Of a stretch of DNA of 36,526 nt, positions 24,134 to 32,993 are shown piece after piece. Numbering within the stretch: position 1 is the stretch's first letter; every line of letters begins with the position of its first letter. The translations under genes were made by a program, and so were the position numbers. Below the pieces are notes generated by a model. That model saw only the letters and a program-made list of their open reading frames with translations. It was not told the origin of the DNA and ran no database searches. Source of the DNA: Microscillaceae bacterium. Its GTDB lineage: Bacteria > Bacteroidota > Bacteroidia > Cytophagales > Microscillaceae. The stretch lies in contig JAABSX010000042.1 in the NCBI GenBank assembly GCA_011390205.1, positions 1-36,526 on the forward strand, in the 5' to 3' direction.

Positions 24134-24667
24134 TTATTTAGGGATAAAATCAAGCGAAACTGAGTTCATACAGTAGCGTAGCCCTGTGGGTTGAGGGCCA
24201 TCATTGAATACATGCCCTAGGTGAGCACCGCAGTTGGTGCAGACTGTTTCTGAGCGCACCATGCCTTGGCTTCTGTCTTCTACATTGGCGACGGCATTTT
24301 TGCTGACGGGCTGCCAAAAGCTAGGCCAACCCGTGCCTGATTCGTATTTTGTTTTTGAGCTAAAGAGGGGTTGCTTGCAAGCATTACAGACATAAGTACC
24401 TTCCTTCTTATTGTCCCAATATTTTCCAGAGAATGCCCTTTCAGTGCCTTTTTGGCGGATGACATAATACTCCTCTTGGGAGAGTTGAGCCTTCCATGCT
24501 GCCTCTGTTTTTTGGACAGGATAGGTTCTTTTTTGCTCTTTTGGGGCGGGCTTTTCTTTGCCTGTGAGGGTGCTTTTTTGTTTAGATGTTTTGTCGCTTT
24601 GGGCGCAAGCTGTGAGGCTCATTCCTAAGGTCAAAAAGATAAGTACGAGGTGATGTAATTTTGTCAT
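24134..24667 (-). CDS. msrB: Peptide-methionine (R)-S-oxide reductase, lipoprotein form
   Basis: A 177-residue MsrB that reduces methionine-R-sulfoxide. The signal sequence ends in lipobox LTAC (C21), so it is a lipid-anchored envelope form. A Lys/Gln-rich linker (25-50) precedes the catalytic domain: two zinc CxxC pairs (C94/C97 and C143/C146), substrate loop YESGTGWPSFWQPV and the catalytic Cys in GLRYCMNS (C166). No MsrA domain is fused or adjacent. With the exported SOD nearby it suggests repair and protection of envelope proteins from oxidants. ATG at 24667. Confidence 0.95.
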   Translation of the reverse strand: MTKLHHLVLIFLTLGMSLTACAQSDKTSKQKSTLTGKEKPAPKEQKRTYPVQKTEAAWKAQLSQEEYYVIRQKGTERAFSGKYWDNKKEGTYVCNACKQPLFSSKTKYESGTGWPSFWQPVSKNAVANVEDRSQGMVRSETVCTNCGAHLGHVFNDGPQPTGLRYCMNSVSLDFIPK

Positions 24668-25267
24668 GGGCTTTTTTTGTCTGTAAATGAATCAATTAAA
24701 TGTTTGATAGATTTGTACGTTTTCATTCAATATACCTTACAAACTAACATTCCCTAGCAAATGGTTTGAGATGATGCCTTTTTAACATTTTAAAAACCAT
24801 AGATGCCTGAATTTTACAGTGTACTGTTGTTTTTTAACACTCAGCCGTTCTGTGATTGCTCTTACCCTTCGGCTTGCCGTTGGCCTACCACTCGATTGAG
24901 AGTAGCCCCCTTGTGTTGTACTATCATTTCGTAAAAATATGAAGGGGTGTGAAAAGGACTTCGATTGGTTGGTAGCAGAATGCCTGTAAAAAACGCCTAA
25001 CCCTTCATAAACTCCTCAACAGCCATTTCTAAAAATGCCCACTTACAGGACAAAGTACTCATTATGAATGAAATAAGCCTTCTAAATAAATTTTTCTCGC
25101 TAATTTCATCGTAATTTTGTCAGGAAGATGGCGTTTAGAGTGAAAACATCGAAACCCTAATTTTCAAGAAAAAACGATGTATGTTAGAAAAAATAGTTTT
25201 TTAATCATTTTTTTTCCGTTTTTAGAACATATATGCTATTTTGAATCACAAAAATACAAATCATCAT
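24668..25267. other. Gene-free divergent spacer
   Basis: About 600 bases between msrB and the TPR gene. On the msrB side a TTAGTTTG string (complement of 24740-24747) is a weak promoter candidate. A tiny minus-strand reading of 21 codons (24997-25062) is present but has no support. No tRNA or strong hairpin seen. The promoter of the TPR operon should lie within about 24900-25250 but could not be placed with confidence. Confidence 0.45.
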
Positions 25268-28261
25268 ATGCAAAATAAATTATTCTTGTCTTCAGTATTG
25301 CTTTATTTTAGTCTTTCTTACTTGCCACTTTTAGGGCAAGCTACTTATACTTATCAAGAAGATCACAAACTATTCAGAGATGGCTTAGAGCTGTTAGACC
25401 GAAAGCTATATGCCGCAGCACAGCATAGTTTTAAGTCTTTTATGAAAATAGGCACAGATACAGAACAACGCATAGAAGCACAATATTACATGGCTTTTTG
25501 CGCATTGCACCTCAGTGAACCTGATGCAGATACCCAGCTTGAAATTTTTTTGGCAGCATATCCTTATCATCCCAAAGCACTAGATGCCTACTACCAATGG
25601 GGAGAGGTTTATTTTGAAGAGGGAGAATATATCAAAGCCATAGAGTTTTATGAAAAAGTGCCTGAAAGAAGGCTTACTGCTGCCCGCCAAGATGATAGAA
25701 ACTATAAATTAGGGGTAGCTCACTTTGAACGCAGACGCTACAACCAAGCCGAAATGTACTTCAACAAGCTCAAAAACGGCACTGGCAAATACGCTTACTC
25801 TGCCAGCTATTATGCGGGCTTTATTGCTTACCAAGAAGGAAGGTACAACCTTGCCCTTGCTGACCTCCAAAAAGCCTCCGAATCCGAAGAGTTTGCCAGC
25901 AAAACCCCTATCTTGATAGCAGATATTTATTACAAAGAAAAAAAATATACTGAGCTGATAGCCTACACAGCCCCTATCTTGCAGCGAAGGGAACAGGTAG
26001 TACAGATAGAAATGCTTTACCTCCTGACTGCCGATGCTTATTTTTACCGTGAAGAACTGGCTAGAGCATTGACCAATTACAAGCAATATCTAGGGCTAAA
26101 GAGCAGCCAACCTGCTGAAGAGATTTTTTACAGAGTAGGTTTTTGTCAGTATCAGACCAAAGACTACAAGGGAGCTATAGAAAGCCTCCAAAACATGGCA
26201 AACATCAACACAGCCATGGGGCAATCTGCAGCTTATTATTTAGGATTGGCGTATATTCAGGAAAATAATAAGCGGTTTGCGGTAACTGCCCTAGAGCAAG
26301 CCAAAAACAGAAATTTTGATGCCACCGTAGAGCAAGAAGCCCTCTGGCTCTTAGGAAGGCTTAATTTTGACCTTGAACGCTATGATGAATCTATCTCAGA
26401 TCTCAAAAAACTGGTCGCTGACTTTCCGCAGTATCCTGAGCGAAATGAAGCTCTAGACCTGCTCGGGCAAGCCTACCTTTATTCTAACAAACTAGACGAA
26501 GCCCTAGTGTATTTAGAATCTATCAACCCACGCTCCCCCAAAGTAAATGCGGCCTATCAGCAGATTACCTTTGCCAAAGGAAGTGAGTTTTTTAACAAAA
26601 GTAACTTCGCCGGGGCGATTCCTTTGCTCCAAAAATCATTGCAAATTAACCAAATCAAAAGGCTCACAGAAGAAACATATTACTGGCTGGCAGAGGCTTA
26701 CCTGCTGAGTGACCAGCCCCAAAAAGCCGTGGTGTATTACCAAAATATACTTAGCCTTGACCAGCCTAATTTTATTTATACACCCAAATCTCATTATGGC
26801 TTGGGCTATGCCTACTACAACTCGGAGGAGTATGCCCGTGCGATTCCACACTTTCAGTATTATATCACAAGACGCTCCACAGACGATGACCGGAAATATT
26901 TTGAAGATGCGTATCTTAGGCTTGCAGACTGCTTTTATGCCACCAGGGATTATTCTAATGCGTTGCTATACTATGACAGGATCATTACGCTTAACTATGT
27001 AGATAAAGATTATGCTTACTTTCAGAAAGGTGTCATAGAGGGCCTAAGAAACAACAATACACTGGCACAAGCAAGTTTTGAAACGCTCATTAACCAATAC
27101 CCCAACTCACTCTACCGTGACAGGGCATTTTACCAAAAAGCCCTTTCAGAGATGAGCAGCGGAAGCTTTGCCGTAGCCACCACAGGGCTTACACGCCTCA
27201 TAAGTGAAAGCCCTAGTAGCTCCGCCATCCCTGACGCACTACAGCTGCGTGCCTTGGCTTATGTCAATATCGGAAACCAAAATGCAGCCATAGAAGATTA
27301 CAAAAGAATCGTCAATGACCACACACTACACCCCAATGCTACAGATGCACTTTTTAGCTTGCAAGAGCTACTCGGAGCACAGGGGCGTGATGCCGAACTT
27401 GCTCCATACCTTGCCAAGTATAAAGAAGCCAACCCACAAAGCCAAACTACCGAAAAGCTTTACTTTGAGAGTGCCAAGACGATGTACTTTAACCAACAAT
27501 ACGCACAAGCTGCCAATGCTTTCAAGCAATACATCAATAGTTATCCTCAAAGTGCATTTAAAGGGGATGCCCTGTTTTATCTGGGAGAATCTTATTACAG
27601 ACAAGATGATTTTGTCAATGCACTCATTTATCACAGACAAGTAGTACAAGAGAAAAAAGGGGCTTTCATCGCACGCTCTACCAGACGTGCTGCCGCTATC
27701 TATGCCCAAAATAAAGAATACCGAAATTCCGTTGCGTATTACAGAATCCTATCTGATGTAACCGAAAGCAAAAGAGAGCAAATAGATGCGTGGATAGGGC
27801 TGGTAGAAGGCTATTATGAACTACAACGCTACGACTCTCTTAACTACTTTGCAGCACAAGTCATCAATCAGCCCGATATAGCAGGAAGCAAAAACAGGGC
27901 TTTGCTCTATCAAGGAAAAGTAGCTTACAGGCAGCAAAACTACACTCAAGCCATCAATACTTTCCAAAAAGTAACACAAGGAAATACCGATGAAAATGGT
28001 GCTGAAGCACAGTACCTCACCGCTGAGATACTTTTTAAGCAGCAAAAAAATAGAGAATCACTCGATGTGCTCTTTGAGCTAGACAAAAAATACAGCGCCT
28101 TCGAGAAATGGCGAGGACGAGGGTTCTTGCTGATTGCAGATAACTACATCGCTCTGAAAGAAACTTTTCAGGCAAAGGCTACCCTGCAATCACTCATAGA
28201 CAAATCTCCTGACGCTGAAATAGTGCAGCAAGCAAGGATCAAGCTACAAAGTATCCAATAA
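25268..28261 (+). CDS. Large exported tetratricopeptide repeat protein
   Basis: A 997-residue protein with a signal peptide (hydrophobic 5-22, SYLPLLGQA) and TPR-like repeats almost to the end. Clear units include AYYQWGEVYFEEGEYIKAIEFY, YAYSASYYAGFIAYQEGRYNL-like segments, LFYLGESYYRQDDFVNALIY and ALLYQGKVAYRQQNYTQAINTF; about twenty repeats can be counted by eye. Such solenoids bind proteins; periplasmic location is likely. I start at the ATG at 25268, just before the signal sequence; an in-frame TTG at 25241 is less likely. It heads a four-gene unit (gaps 83, -11 and 26 bases) with a barrel protein, a SPOR protein and ExbB, suggesting a cell-envelope assembly. Confidence 0.88.
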   Translation: MQNKLFLSSVLLYFSLSYLPLLGQATYTYQEDHKLFRDGLELLDRKLYAAAQHSFKSFMKIGTDTEQRIEAQYYMAFCALHLSEPDADTQLEIFLAAYPYHPKALDAYYQWGEVYFEEGEYIKAIEFYEKVPERRLTAARQDDRNYKLGVAHFERRRYNQAEMYFNKLKNGTGKYAYSASYYAGFIAYQEGRYNLALADLQKASESEEFASKTPILIADIYYKEKKYTELIAYTAPILQRREQVVQIEMLYLLTADAYFYREELARALTNYKQYLGLKSSQPAEEIFYRVGFCQYQTKDYKGAIESLQNMANINTAMGQSAAYYLGLAYIQENNKRFAVTALEQAKNRNFDATVEQEALWLLGRLNFDLERYDESISDLKKLVADFPQYPERNEALDLLGQAYLYSNKLDEALVYLESINPRSPKVNAAYQQITFAKGSEFFNKSNFAGAIPLLQKSLQINQIKRLTEETYYWLAEAYLLSDQPQKAVVYYQNILSLDQPNFIYTPKSHYGLGYAYYNSEEYARAIPHFQYYITRRSTDDDRKYFEDAYLRLADCFYATRDYSNALLYYDRIITLNYVDKDYAYFQKGVIEGLRNNNTLAQASFETLINQYPNSLYRDRAFYQKALSEMSSGSFAVATTGLTRLISESPSSSAIPDALQLRALAYVNIGNQNAAIEDYKRIVNDHTLHPNATDALFSLQELLGAQGRDAELAPYLAKYKEANPQSQTTEKLYFESAKTMYFNQQYAQAANAFKQYINSYPQSAFKGDALFYLGESYYRQDDFVNALIYHRQVVQEKKGAFIARSTRRAAAIYAQNKEYRNSVAYYRILSDVTESKREQIDAWIGLVEGYYELQRYDSLNYFAAQVINQPDIAGSKNRALLYQGKVAYRQQNYTQAINTFQKVTQGNTDENGAEAQYLTAEILFKQQKNRESLDVLFELDKKYSAFEKWRGRGFLLIADNYIALKETFQAKATLQSLIDKSPDAEIVQQARIKLQSIQ

Positions 28262-28344
28262 ATACAGATTGCCAACACTGCACTACACTAAGAAAACAAA
28301 CGAAGTAGAAAAAACTAAAATACAGACATAAAAATATATTCAAT

Positions 28345-30012
28345 ATGAACGCATTTTTTTATCGTTTCTTGATACTGATAAGCAGTACAATGCTCCTCCC
28401 AGCCGCTCTCTGGGCCCAAGGCTCAGTGCAAGATACACGCATCGAGGTCATCAAAAAAAGAGAAATTAAGCTCAAACCCCTCAGCAAAGGCTTTGACCAA
28501 ATCCCGAACTTAAAGCCCATAAACCAAGGACAGACACTGACTTATGAGCTCAAAATTCTCCCCGCACAATCTGTGCCTACTGAGATAATAGCAGAAGCAC
28601 CCAAAGCCCCCACAGAGGAGAAAAATAGAGATTTATGGGAAACCAAGCCCCTCAAGGTATTCTTAAAAGCAGGATATGGAAATTATCAAACCTCCTTATT
28701 TGAGGCCCAGATACAACACCAATTAGATGAAACCCTCAGCTACGGGATATATGCACAGCACCGAGCATCCCAAAAAGGAGAAGTTGCTGATAAATTCTCA
28801 GCATTGAGCCGAAATGTATTTGGTGCTTATGGTAAATATTTCCTAGACCAATCGGTCATCTATGCAGATGTAGAATACAGCAAAAGAGTCAATCGTTTTT
28901 ATGGATACGACCCTACACAGCTAGAAACCTTTGATGCAGATACACTTCGCCAAAGATATAACCGAATCGCTGCAAATATCAGATACCAAAGCATTGTGAA
29001 AAACACAGCCCTAGATTATGATTTTGGGCTTATGCTCGTCTCACTGCAAGATAACTTCGGGGCTACTGAGGCGCAAATAGGAGCAGATATGAAGGCATCC
29101 TATGCCCTCTCCGATGCGTCTAGGTTGGGGGTTTCCTTAGAAGGTTTTTTTACACAAAGAGAAGATACTGATAAAATCAACCGAAACTATATCAAGTTTA
29201 CGCCTAAATATGCTTACCAGTCCGAAAAATTTGGATTTACAGTAGGGGCTAATTTGATTTATCAGGATGATACCCTCAGTGCTCAAAATAATTACCATAT
29301 CTATCCTATGTTGAGGGCTGATTACCTCGTCAGTGGACAGCTGCAGACTTACCTAGACTTCAGTGGTACAATGCAGCGAAACACACTGGACGGCTTTGTG
29401 CAGCAAAACCCGTTCTTAGCCCCGCAGGCATTACTTTACAATACCAACCAACGCTGGAAAGCTGAGCTAGGGGTAGAAGGGACACTCCTAGATCGCCTGA
29501 CTTACCAGCTGCACGGAAGTATAGGAAGCTTCGAAAACTTGGCTTTCTTTGTCAATACAGCCGCTGACTCCGCAAAGTTCGGAATCGTCTATGAGCCAGA
29601 GGCAAGCAATGTCATCAATGTAGGCTTAAAACTGGGCTATGAATTTTCGGAGCAATACAGCTTACAGCTCAACACAGATTTCTTTAACTATGATACCAAA
29701 ACACTCACGAATGCTTGGCACAGGCCTACTTTTACGAGCAATCTCGTGGGTATATTCAAGCCAATAGAAGGGCTAAGCCTGCAAGCTGACCTTGCCATAC
29801 AAGCAGGAATCAGGGCAAAAAACTTTAGCACAGACACACAAATAGACCTAAATACAATAACTGACTTAAGTTTACAGGCTGATTATTTAGTTTTCCAGAA
29901 TTTTTCTGCATATTTGTCGGCTAACAACTTGTTTTCCAAAGCGTACCAGAGATATTTGTATTACCCAAATCAAGGGATTAACTTTTTAATTGGATTAAAA
30001 TATGCCTTCTGA
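28345..30012 (+). CDS. Outer-membrane beta-barrel protein, TonB-receptor-like without plug
   Basis: A 555-residue protein with a signal peptide (cleavage near ALWA|Q, 24/25), a short periplasmic N-terminal part (25-105) and then alternating amphipathic strands up to the last residues GLKYAF, ending in an aromatic residue as outer-membrane barrels do. Strands such as LKVFLKAGYGNYQTSLFEAQ, SYGIYAQHRAS and GLKLGYEFSEQYSLQL are visible. No TonB box or plug domain is seen, so it is probably not a classical transporter. It overlaps the next gene by 11 bases, which supports co-translation with the SPOR protein. Confidence 0.82.
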   Translation: MNAFFYRFLILISSTMLLPAALWAQGSVQDTRIEVIKKREIKLKPLSKGFDQIPNLKPINQGQTLTYELKILPAQSVPTEIIAEAPKAPTEEKNRDLWETKPLKVFLKAGYGNYQTSLFEAQIQHQLDETLSYGIYAQHRASQKGEVADKFSALSRNVFGAYGKYFLDQSVIYADVEYSKRVNRFYGYDPTQLETFDADTLRQRYNRIAANIRYQSIVKNTALDYDFGLMLVSLQDNFGATEAQIGADMKASYALSDASRLGVSLEGFFTQREDTDKINRNYIKFTPKYAYQSEKFGFTVGANLIYQDDTLSAQNNYHIYPMLRADYLVSGQLQTYLDFSGTMQRNTLDGFVQQNPFLAPQALLYNTNQRWKAELGVEGTLLDRLTYQLHGSIGSFENLAFFVNTAADSAKFGIVYEPEASNVINVGLKLGYEFSEQYSLQLNTDFFNYDTKTLTNAWHRPTFTSNLVGIFKPIEGLSLQADLAIQAGIRAKNFSTDTQIDLNTITDLSLQADYLVFQNFSAYLSANNLFSKAYQRYLYYPNQGINFLIGLKYAF

Positions 30013-31210
30013 AATGAATATACCACAGCACCTTTACCAATGGTTTCAAGAGTTTGATGAATTAATCATCCCAGATTTGGGTCGTTTTGAGGCAGATTAC
30101 CAGAATGCTTCTTTGCAGCCAAGTATCCATAAGATACTGCCCCCCAACAAAGAAATATACTTTGATGCCGCTGTCAAAAGCAATGATACTAAATTTGCTT
30201 TTTATGTAGCAAACAAAGAAAATAGTACGCTAGAAAATGCACAAGCACATATACAGCACTTTGTCAAGACGCTCAAGGCTGAGCTAGGGATTCGAAAAGA
30301 ATACCAAGCAGGGGTCTTTGGCAAATTTATCTATACACCTCAAGGTCAGATTGATTTCCAACAAAATGAAGAAACCATCTATGCTGGCAGTAGCTTCGGG
30401 CTGCCTGAGCTATACAATCTCAAACCCACCCAAGGCCAGACTGAAAGTAAAGGAAATACCTCTCCTGATTACCTCGTGCCTGAAGCCAATGAGGAGAATA
30501 TAGAGGAAGAAAGCAGGCAAGAAACACAAAATAACCAAGAGATGGAAGAATATCCCGAAGATGAAATCATCGTAGAAGAAGAATACATAGAAAGCTCCAG
30601 CAGAAAATGGGTAACCGCAGCAGTAGTGGTCTTGCTGGTCGTCATCGTAGGAGCCATTATCTCTCTGCTTGCAGGGCTAGACCCCATCAACACACTCATG
30701 GGCATCAAGCAAAATAATGCCAACAGCTCCGAAACAAGCCTTCTGGAAGATGACCCCTTAGAAAGAGATGAAATACTGGATGCCAATCGAAGCCTCGGTG
30801 ATGAAGATAACAAGACCGAAAAACCAAAGGATACCCAAAATGACAACCTTGGTGTAGGGGAGGTGCAAGACCCTGAGATTGACTACCCCGTGGACAAAGG
30901 TTTCGTAAACGGATTTACTTACAATCCTAATCCACCTGCCAATCTTCAAAACCATATGATCACCAAACCCAATGCTCAAAGCAAGTATTATGTCATTCTG
31001 GGTAGCTTCGGAAATAAAAGTAATGCCTATTCTTACCTCAATAACTTACTAGCCAAAGGCATATCAAGTGCTAAAATTATCGCACCTGGGGATAAAAATA
31101 ATACTTACAGAATCGTGTATCAAGAGTATGCTTCGCTTCAAGAAGCTGTACAACAGGGCAAAGAATTTTGCAAGCAAAACAAACTTATCTACTTCGTTTT
31201 AAAATATTAA
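30002..31210 (+). CDS. HU-CCDC81 / SPOR domain membrane protein
   Basis: A 402-residue protein. Residues about 5-125 match the bacterial HU-CCDC81 domains 1 and 2: LYQWFQEFDELIIPDLGRFE, ILPPNKEIYFDAAVKSNDT and GIRKEYQAGVFGKFIYTPQG. A Glu-rich linker (155-197) leads to one membrane helix (203-226), then an acidic linker and a C-terminal SPOR domain (about 328-402, YYVILGSFGNKSNAYSYLNN), which in known cases binds denuded septal peptidoglycan. So an HU-like fold faces the cytoplasm and SPOR the periplasm. The start could also be the in-frame ATG at 30014, two bases after the upstream stop. It is followed 26 bases later by ExbB. Confidence 0.88.
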   Translation: MPSEMNIPQHLYQWFQEFDELIIPDLGRFEADYQNASLQPSIHKILPPNKEIYFDAAVKSNDTKFAFYVANKENSTLENAQAHIQHFVKTLKAELGIRKEYQAGVFGKFIYTPQGQIDFQQNEETIYAGSSFGLPELYNLKPTQGQTESKGNTSPDYLVPEANEENIEEESRQETQNNQEMEEYPEDEIIVEEEYIESSSRKWVTAAVVVLLVVIVGAIISLLAGLDPINTLMGIKQNNANSSETSLLEDDPLERDEILDANRSLGDEDNKTEKPKDTQNDNLGVGEVQDPEIDYPVDKGFVNGFTYNPNPPANLQNHMITKPNAQSKYYVILGSFGNKSNAYSYLNNLLAKGISSAKIIAPGDKNNTYRIVYQEYASLQEAVQQGKEFCKQNKLIYFVLKY

Positions 31211-31236
31211 TTTAAGAATTTACCAAAATTAAACGT

Positions 31237-31908
31237 ATGCTATTTTTACAAATTGACTCAACAGGCACAATGCCTATGGCTAGTTCCGAAACCATTTCTA
31301 TATTAGAACTCGCCATGAAGGGTGGAAGCATTATGGTGGTCATTGGGCTGCTATTTATCGTGGCACTTTATATCTTTCTGGAGAGAATTTTTACCCTCCA
31401 AAAAGCAGGAAAAAGCCCTGAAGCAATGATGGAAAGAGTAAAAACACTGGTACTCAATGGAGATATAGCAGGTGCTATGAAAGCCTGTACCAAGGTCAAT
31501 AGCCCCATAGCAAGAATGCTCGAGAAAGGACTCACCCGCATAGGTAGCCCCCTCAAAAATATAGAAACCTCCATAGAGTATGTAGGAAAGATAGAAATCT
31601 ACCGCCTCGAGAAAAATCTCTCCATGCTTGGCACTATCTCAGGAGCAGCGCCTATGATTGGATTCTTAGGAACGGTCATCGGGATGATTCAGGCATTTAT
31701 GACCATCGCACAGCTTAAAGGTGCTGTAGATCCTCAAGTGCTTTCTGATGGAATTTATACTTCTTTGATTACTACTGTAGGAGGGCTAATTGTGGGTATT
31801 TTGGCAAATATTGCTTATAACTATCTCATTACCAGGGTTCAGAAAGTGATTCATAATATGGAATATACTGCCATGGATTTTATGGACTTACTCCAAGAGC
31901 CTAGATAA
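31237..31908 (+). CDS. MotA/TolQ/ExbB-type proton channel protein
   Basis: A 223-residue inner-membrane protein of the ExbB/TolQ family, which forms a proton-driven channel with ExbD/TolR to energise envelope machines. Three membrane segments: SIMVVIGLLFIVALYIFLER (about 31-50), MLGTISGAAPMIGFLGTVIG (about 129-148) and SLITTVGGLIVGILANIAYN (about 175-194). The conserved family pattern APMIGFLGTVIGMIQAF and LITTVGGLIVGI are present. No ExbD or TonB gene follows; a terminator does. The ATG at 31237 is used; an inner ATG at residue 12 or 14 cannot be excluded. Confidence 0.92.
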   Translation: MLFLQIDSTGTMPMASSETISILELAMKGGSIMVVIGLLFIVALYIFLERIFTLQKAGKSPEAMMERVKTLVLNGDIAGAMKACTKVNSPIARMLEKGLTRIGSPLKNIETSIEYVGKIEIYRLEKNLSMLGTISGAAPMIGFLGTVIGMIQAFMTIAQLKGAVDPQVLSDGIYTSLITTVGGLIVGILANIAYNYLITRVQKVIHNMEYTAMDFMDLLQEPR

Positions 31909-31937
31909 ATACGGTGACACATGCTGCCTTGCAATAC

Positions 31938-31979
31938 AAAAAGCTCTCTTCATTGGCTGATATGAAGTGGGCTTTTTAT
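31938..31979. terminator. Bidirectional terminator after ExbB gene
   Basis: AAAAAGC (31938-31944) pairs with GCTTTTT (31971-31977); an inner stem CTTCAT/ATGAAG is separated from it by a 3x3 internal loop. T runs on both strands. Confidence 0.75.
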
Positions 31980-32018
31980 TCTGTAGATAGACAAAGGAAG
32001 ACTGAGAAGGAAGGGCAC

Positions 32019-32060
32019 AAAAAACAACACTAACCTAAGACGAGTCCTAAGTTAGTGTTG
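32019..32060 (-). terminator. Terminator of the methyltransferase/SDR unit
   Basis: CAACACTAAC (32025-32034) and GTTAGTGTTG (32051-32060) form a 10-bp perfect stem. On the minus strand it is followed by a run of six T, so it terminates leftward transcription about 160 bases past the methyltransferase stop. Confidence 0.8.
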
Positions 32061-32216
32061 TGTGGAAGCACTCAAATCTCAACTGAAATTGACTGCTTAA
32101 AACAAAAATGACACCAAAATTAATAGCATTAAGTCTATGTTCAAGAACAATGCCAAAGCACTAAAATTAAGAATAAAGCAGCTTTTTTTGGTGGAATCTA
32201 TTTAAAATCTTCCTTT

Positions 32217-32993
32217 CTAGTTGTTTTTATAGGCAAAATAGATGACTTCGTTGGCTGGGAGGGCATGTTTTTGGATGAGTTCTGGAGGTAGGTGCCGTGC
32301 AAAATCATCTTCTTTGACCTCAAAACCGCCTTTTGCCAGTCTTTTTGCATAATCTCGCCCATACATCCGCACGTGGTCTTCTTGCCCAAAAGCTTTGAAC
32401 CTTTCGGTAGGTGTCGTGATGTTTGCATCCTCATAAGTTACTTCCATCTCTTCTTTAAAAAAAGGTACTTGTAGAATAGCCCAGCCTCCTGGCTTCAAAA
32501 CTCGGTGCATCTCACTTGCTGCCCTGATATCATCGGCTACATGCTCAAGCACGTGGTTACAAAAAACTACCTCAAAGGTCTTTTCTTCAAAAGGAATGTC
32601 ATGAATATCCATTTTGACCTGTGCTAGAGGTGATTCTATATCAGCGGTAACATAGTCTAAGTTTTTCATTTTTTGAAAGCGAGTAATAAAACAAGCTTCT
32701 GGGGCAATGTGCAGTACTTTGAGTGAATCTGTAAAAAAAGGAGTCTTTTCTTTTAAATAAAGCCATATCAAGCGATGCCTTTCTAGTGAGAGGCAGCTAG
32801 GGCAAAGGGCATTGGCTCGCGCCGAATCTCCACGCCCGTAGGGTAAAAACTGCTTGTATTTTTTTTCACAAATAGGACATTGAACAGCATCACCCTTGTA
32901 AAAAAAGCCCAATGCTTTCAGCCCAAGAGGACTCAGCATTTGTAAATATTTTCGAGGAACATATCTTATCAAAAGACCAATCAGTTTTTTCAT
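32217..32993 (-). CDS. Class I SAM-dependent methyltransferase with N-terminal zinc ribbon
   Basis: A 258-residue protein. N-terminal residues 39-67 hold two Cys pairs, CPIC (C39, C42) and CPSC (C64, C67), likely a zinc ribbon. The methyltransferase domain has motif I VLHIAPEACFITRF (an APE variant instead of the GxGxG), DIHDIPFEEKTFEVVFCNHVLEHV (motif for Asp and post-I loop, about residues 129-152) and LKPGGWAILQVPFF. This type is found with surface glycan and exopolysaccharide genes. The start codon overlaps the stop of the upstream SDR gene by ATGA, so both are co-translated. Substrate unknown. Confidence 0.85.
   Translation of the reverse strand: MKKLIGLLIRYVPRKYLQMLSPLGLKALGFFYKGDAVQCPICEKKYKQFLPYGRGDSARANALCPSCLSLERHRLIWLYLKEKTPFFTDSLKVLHIAPEACFITRFQKMKNLDYVTADIESPLAQVKMDIHDIPFEEKTFEVVFCNHVLEHVADDIRAASEMHRVLKPGGWAILQVPFFKEEMEVTYEDANITTPTERFKAFGQEDHVRMYGRDYAKRLAKGGFEVKEDDFARHLPPELIQKHALPANEVIYFAYKNN

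Larger units (their letters stand above)
31909..32216. other. Spacer holding two terminators
   Basis: About 310 bases between the convergent ExbB and methyltransferase genes. It holds two hairpin terminators (described separately) and no gene. Confidence 0.7.

Noticed and set aside
24997-25062. A 21-codon minus-strand peptide in the msrB-TPR spacer
   Set aside because: Too short, no promoter or homology that I recognise; may be a gene remnant, but nothing supports it.
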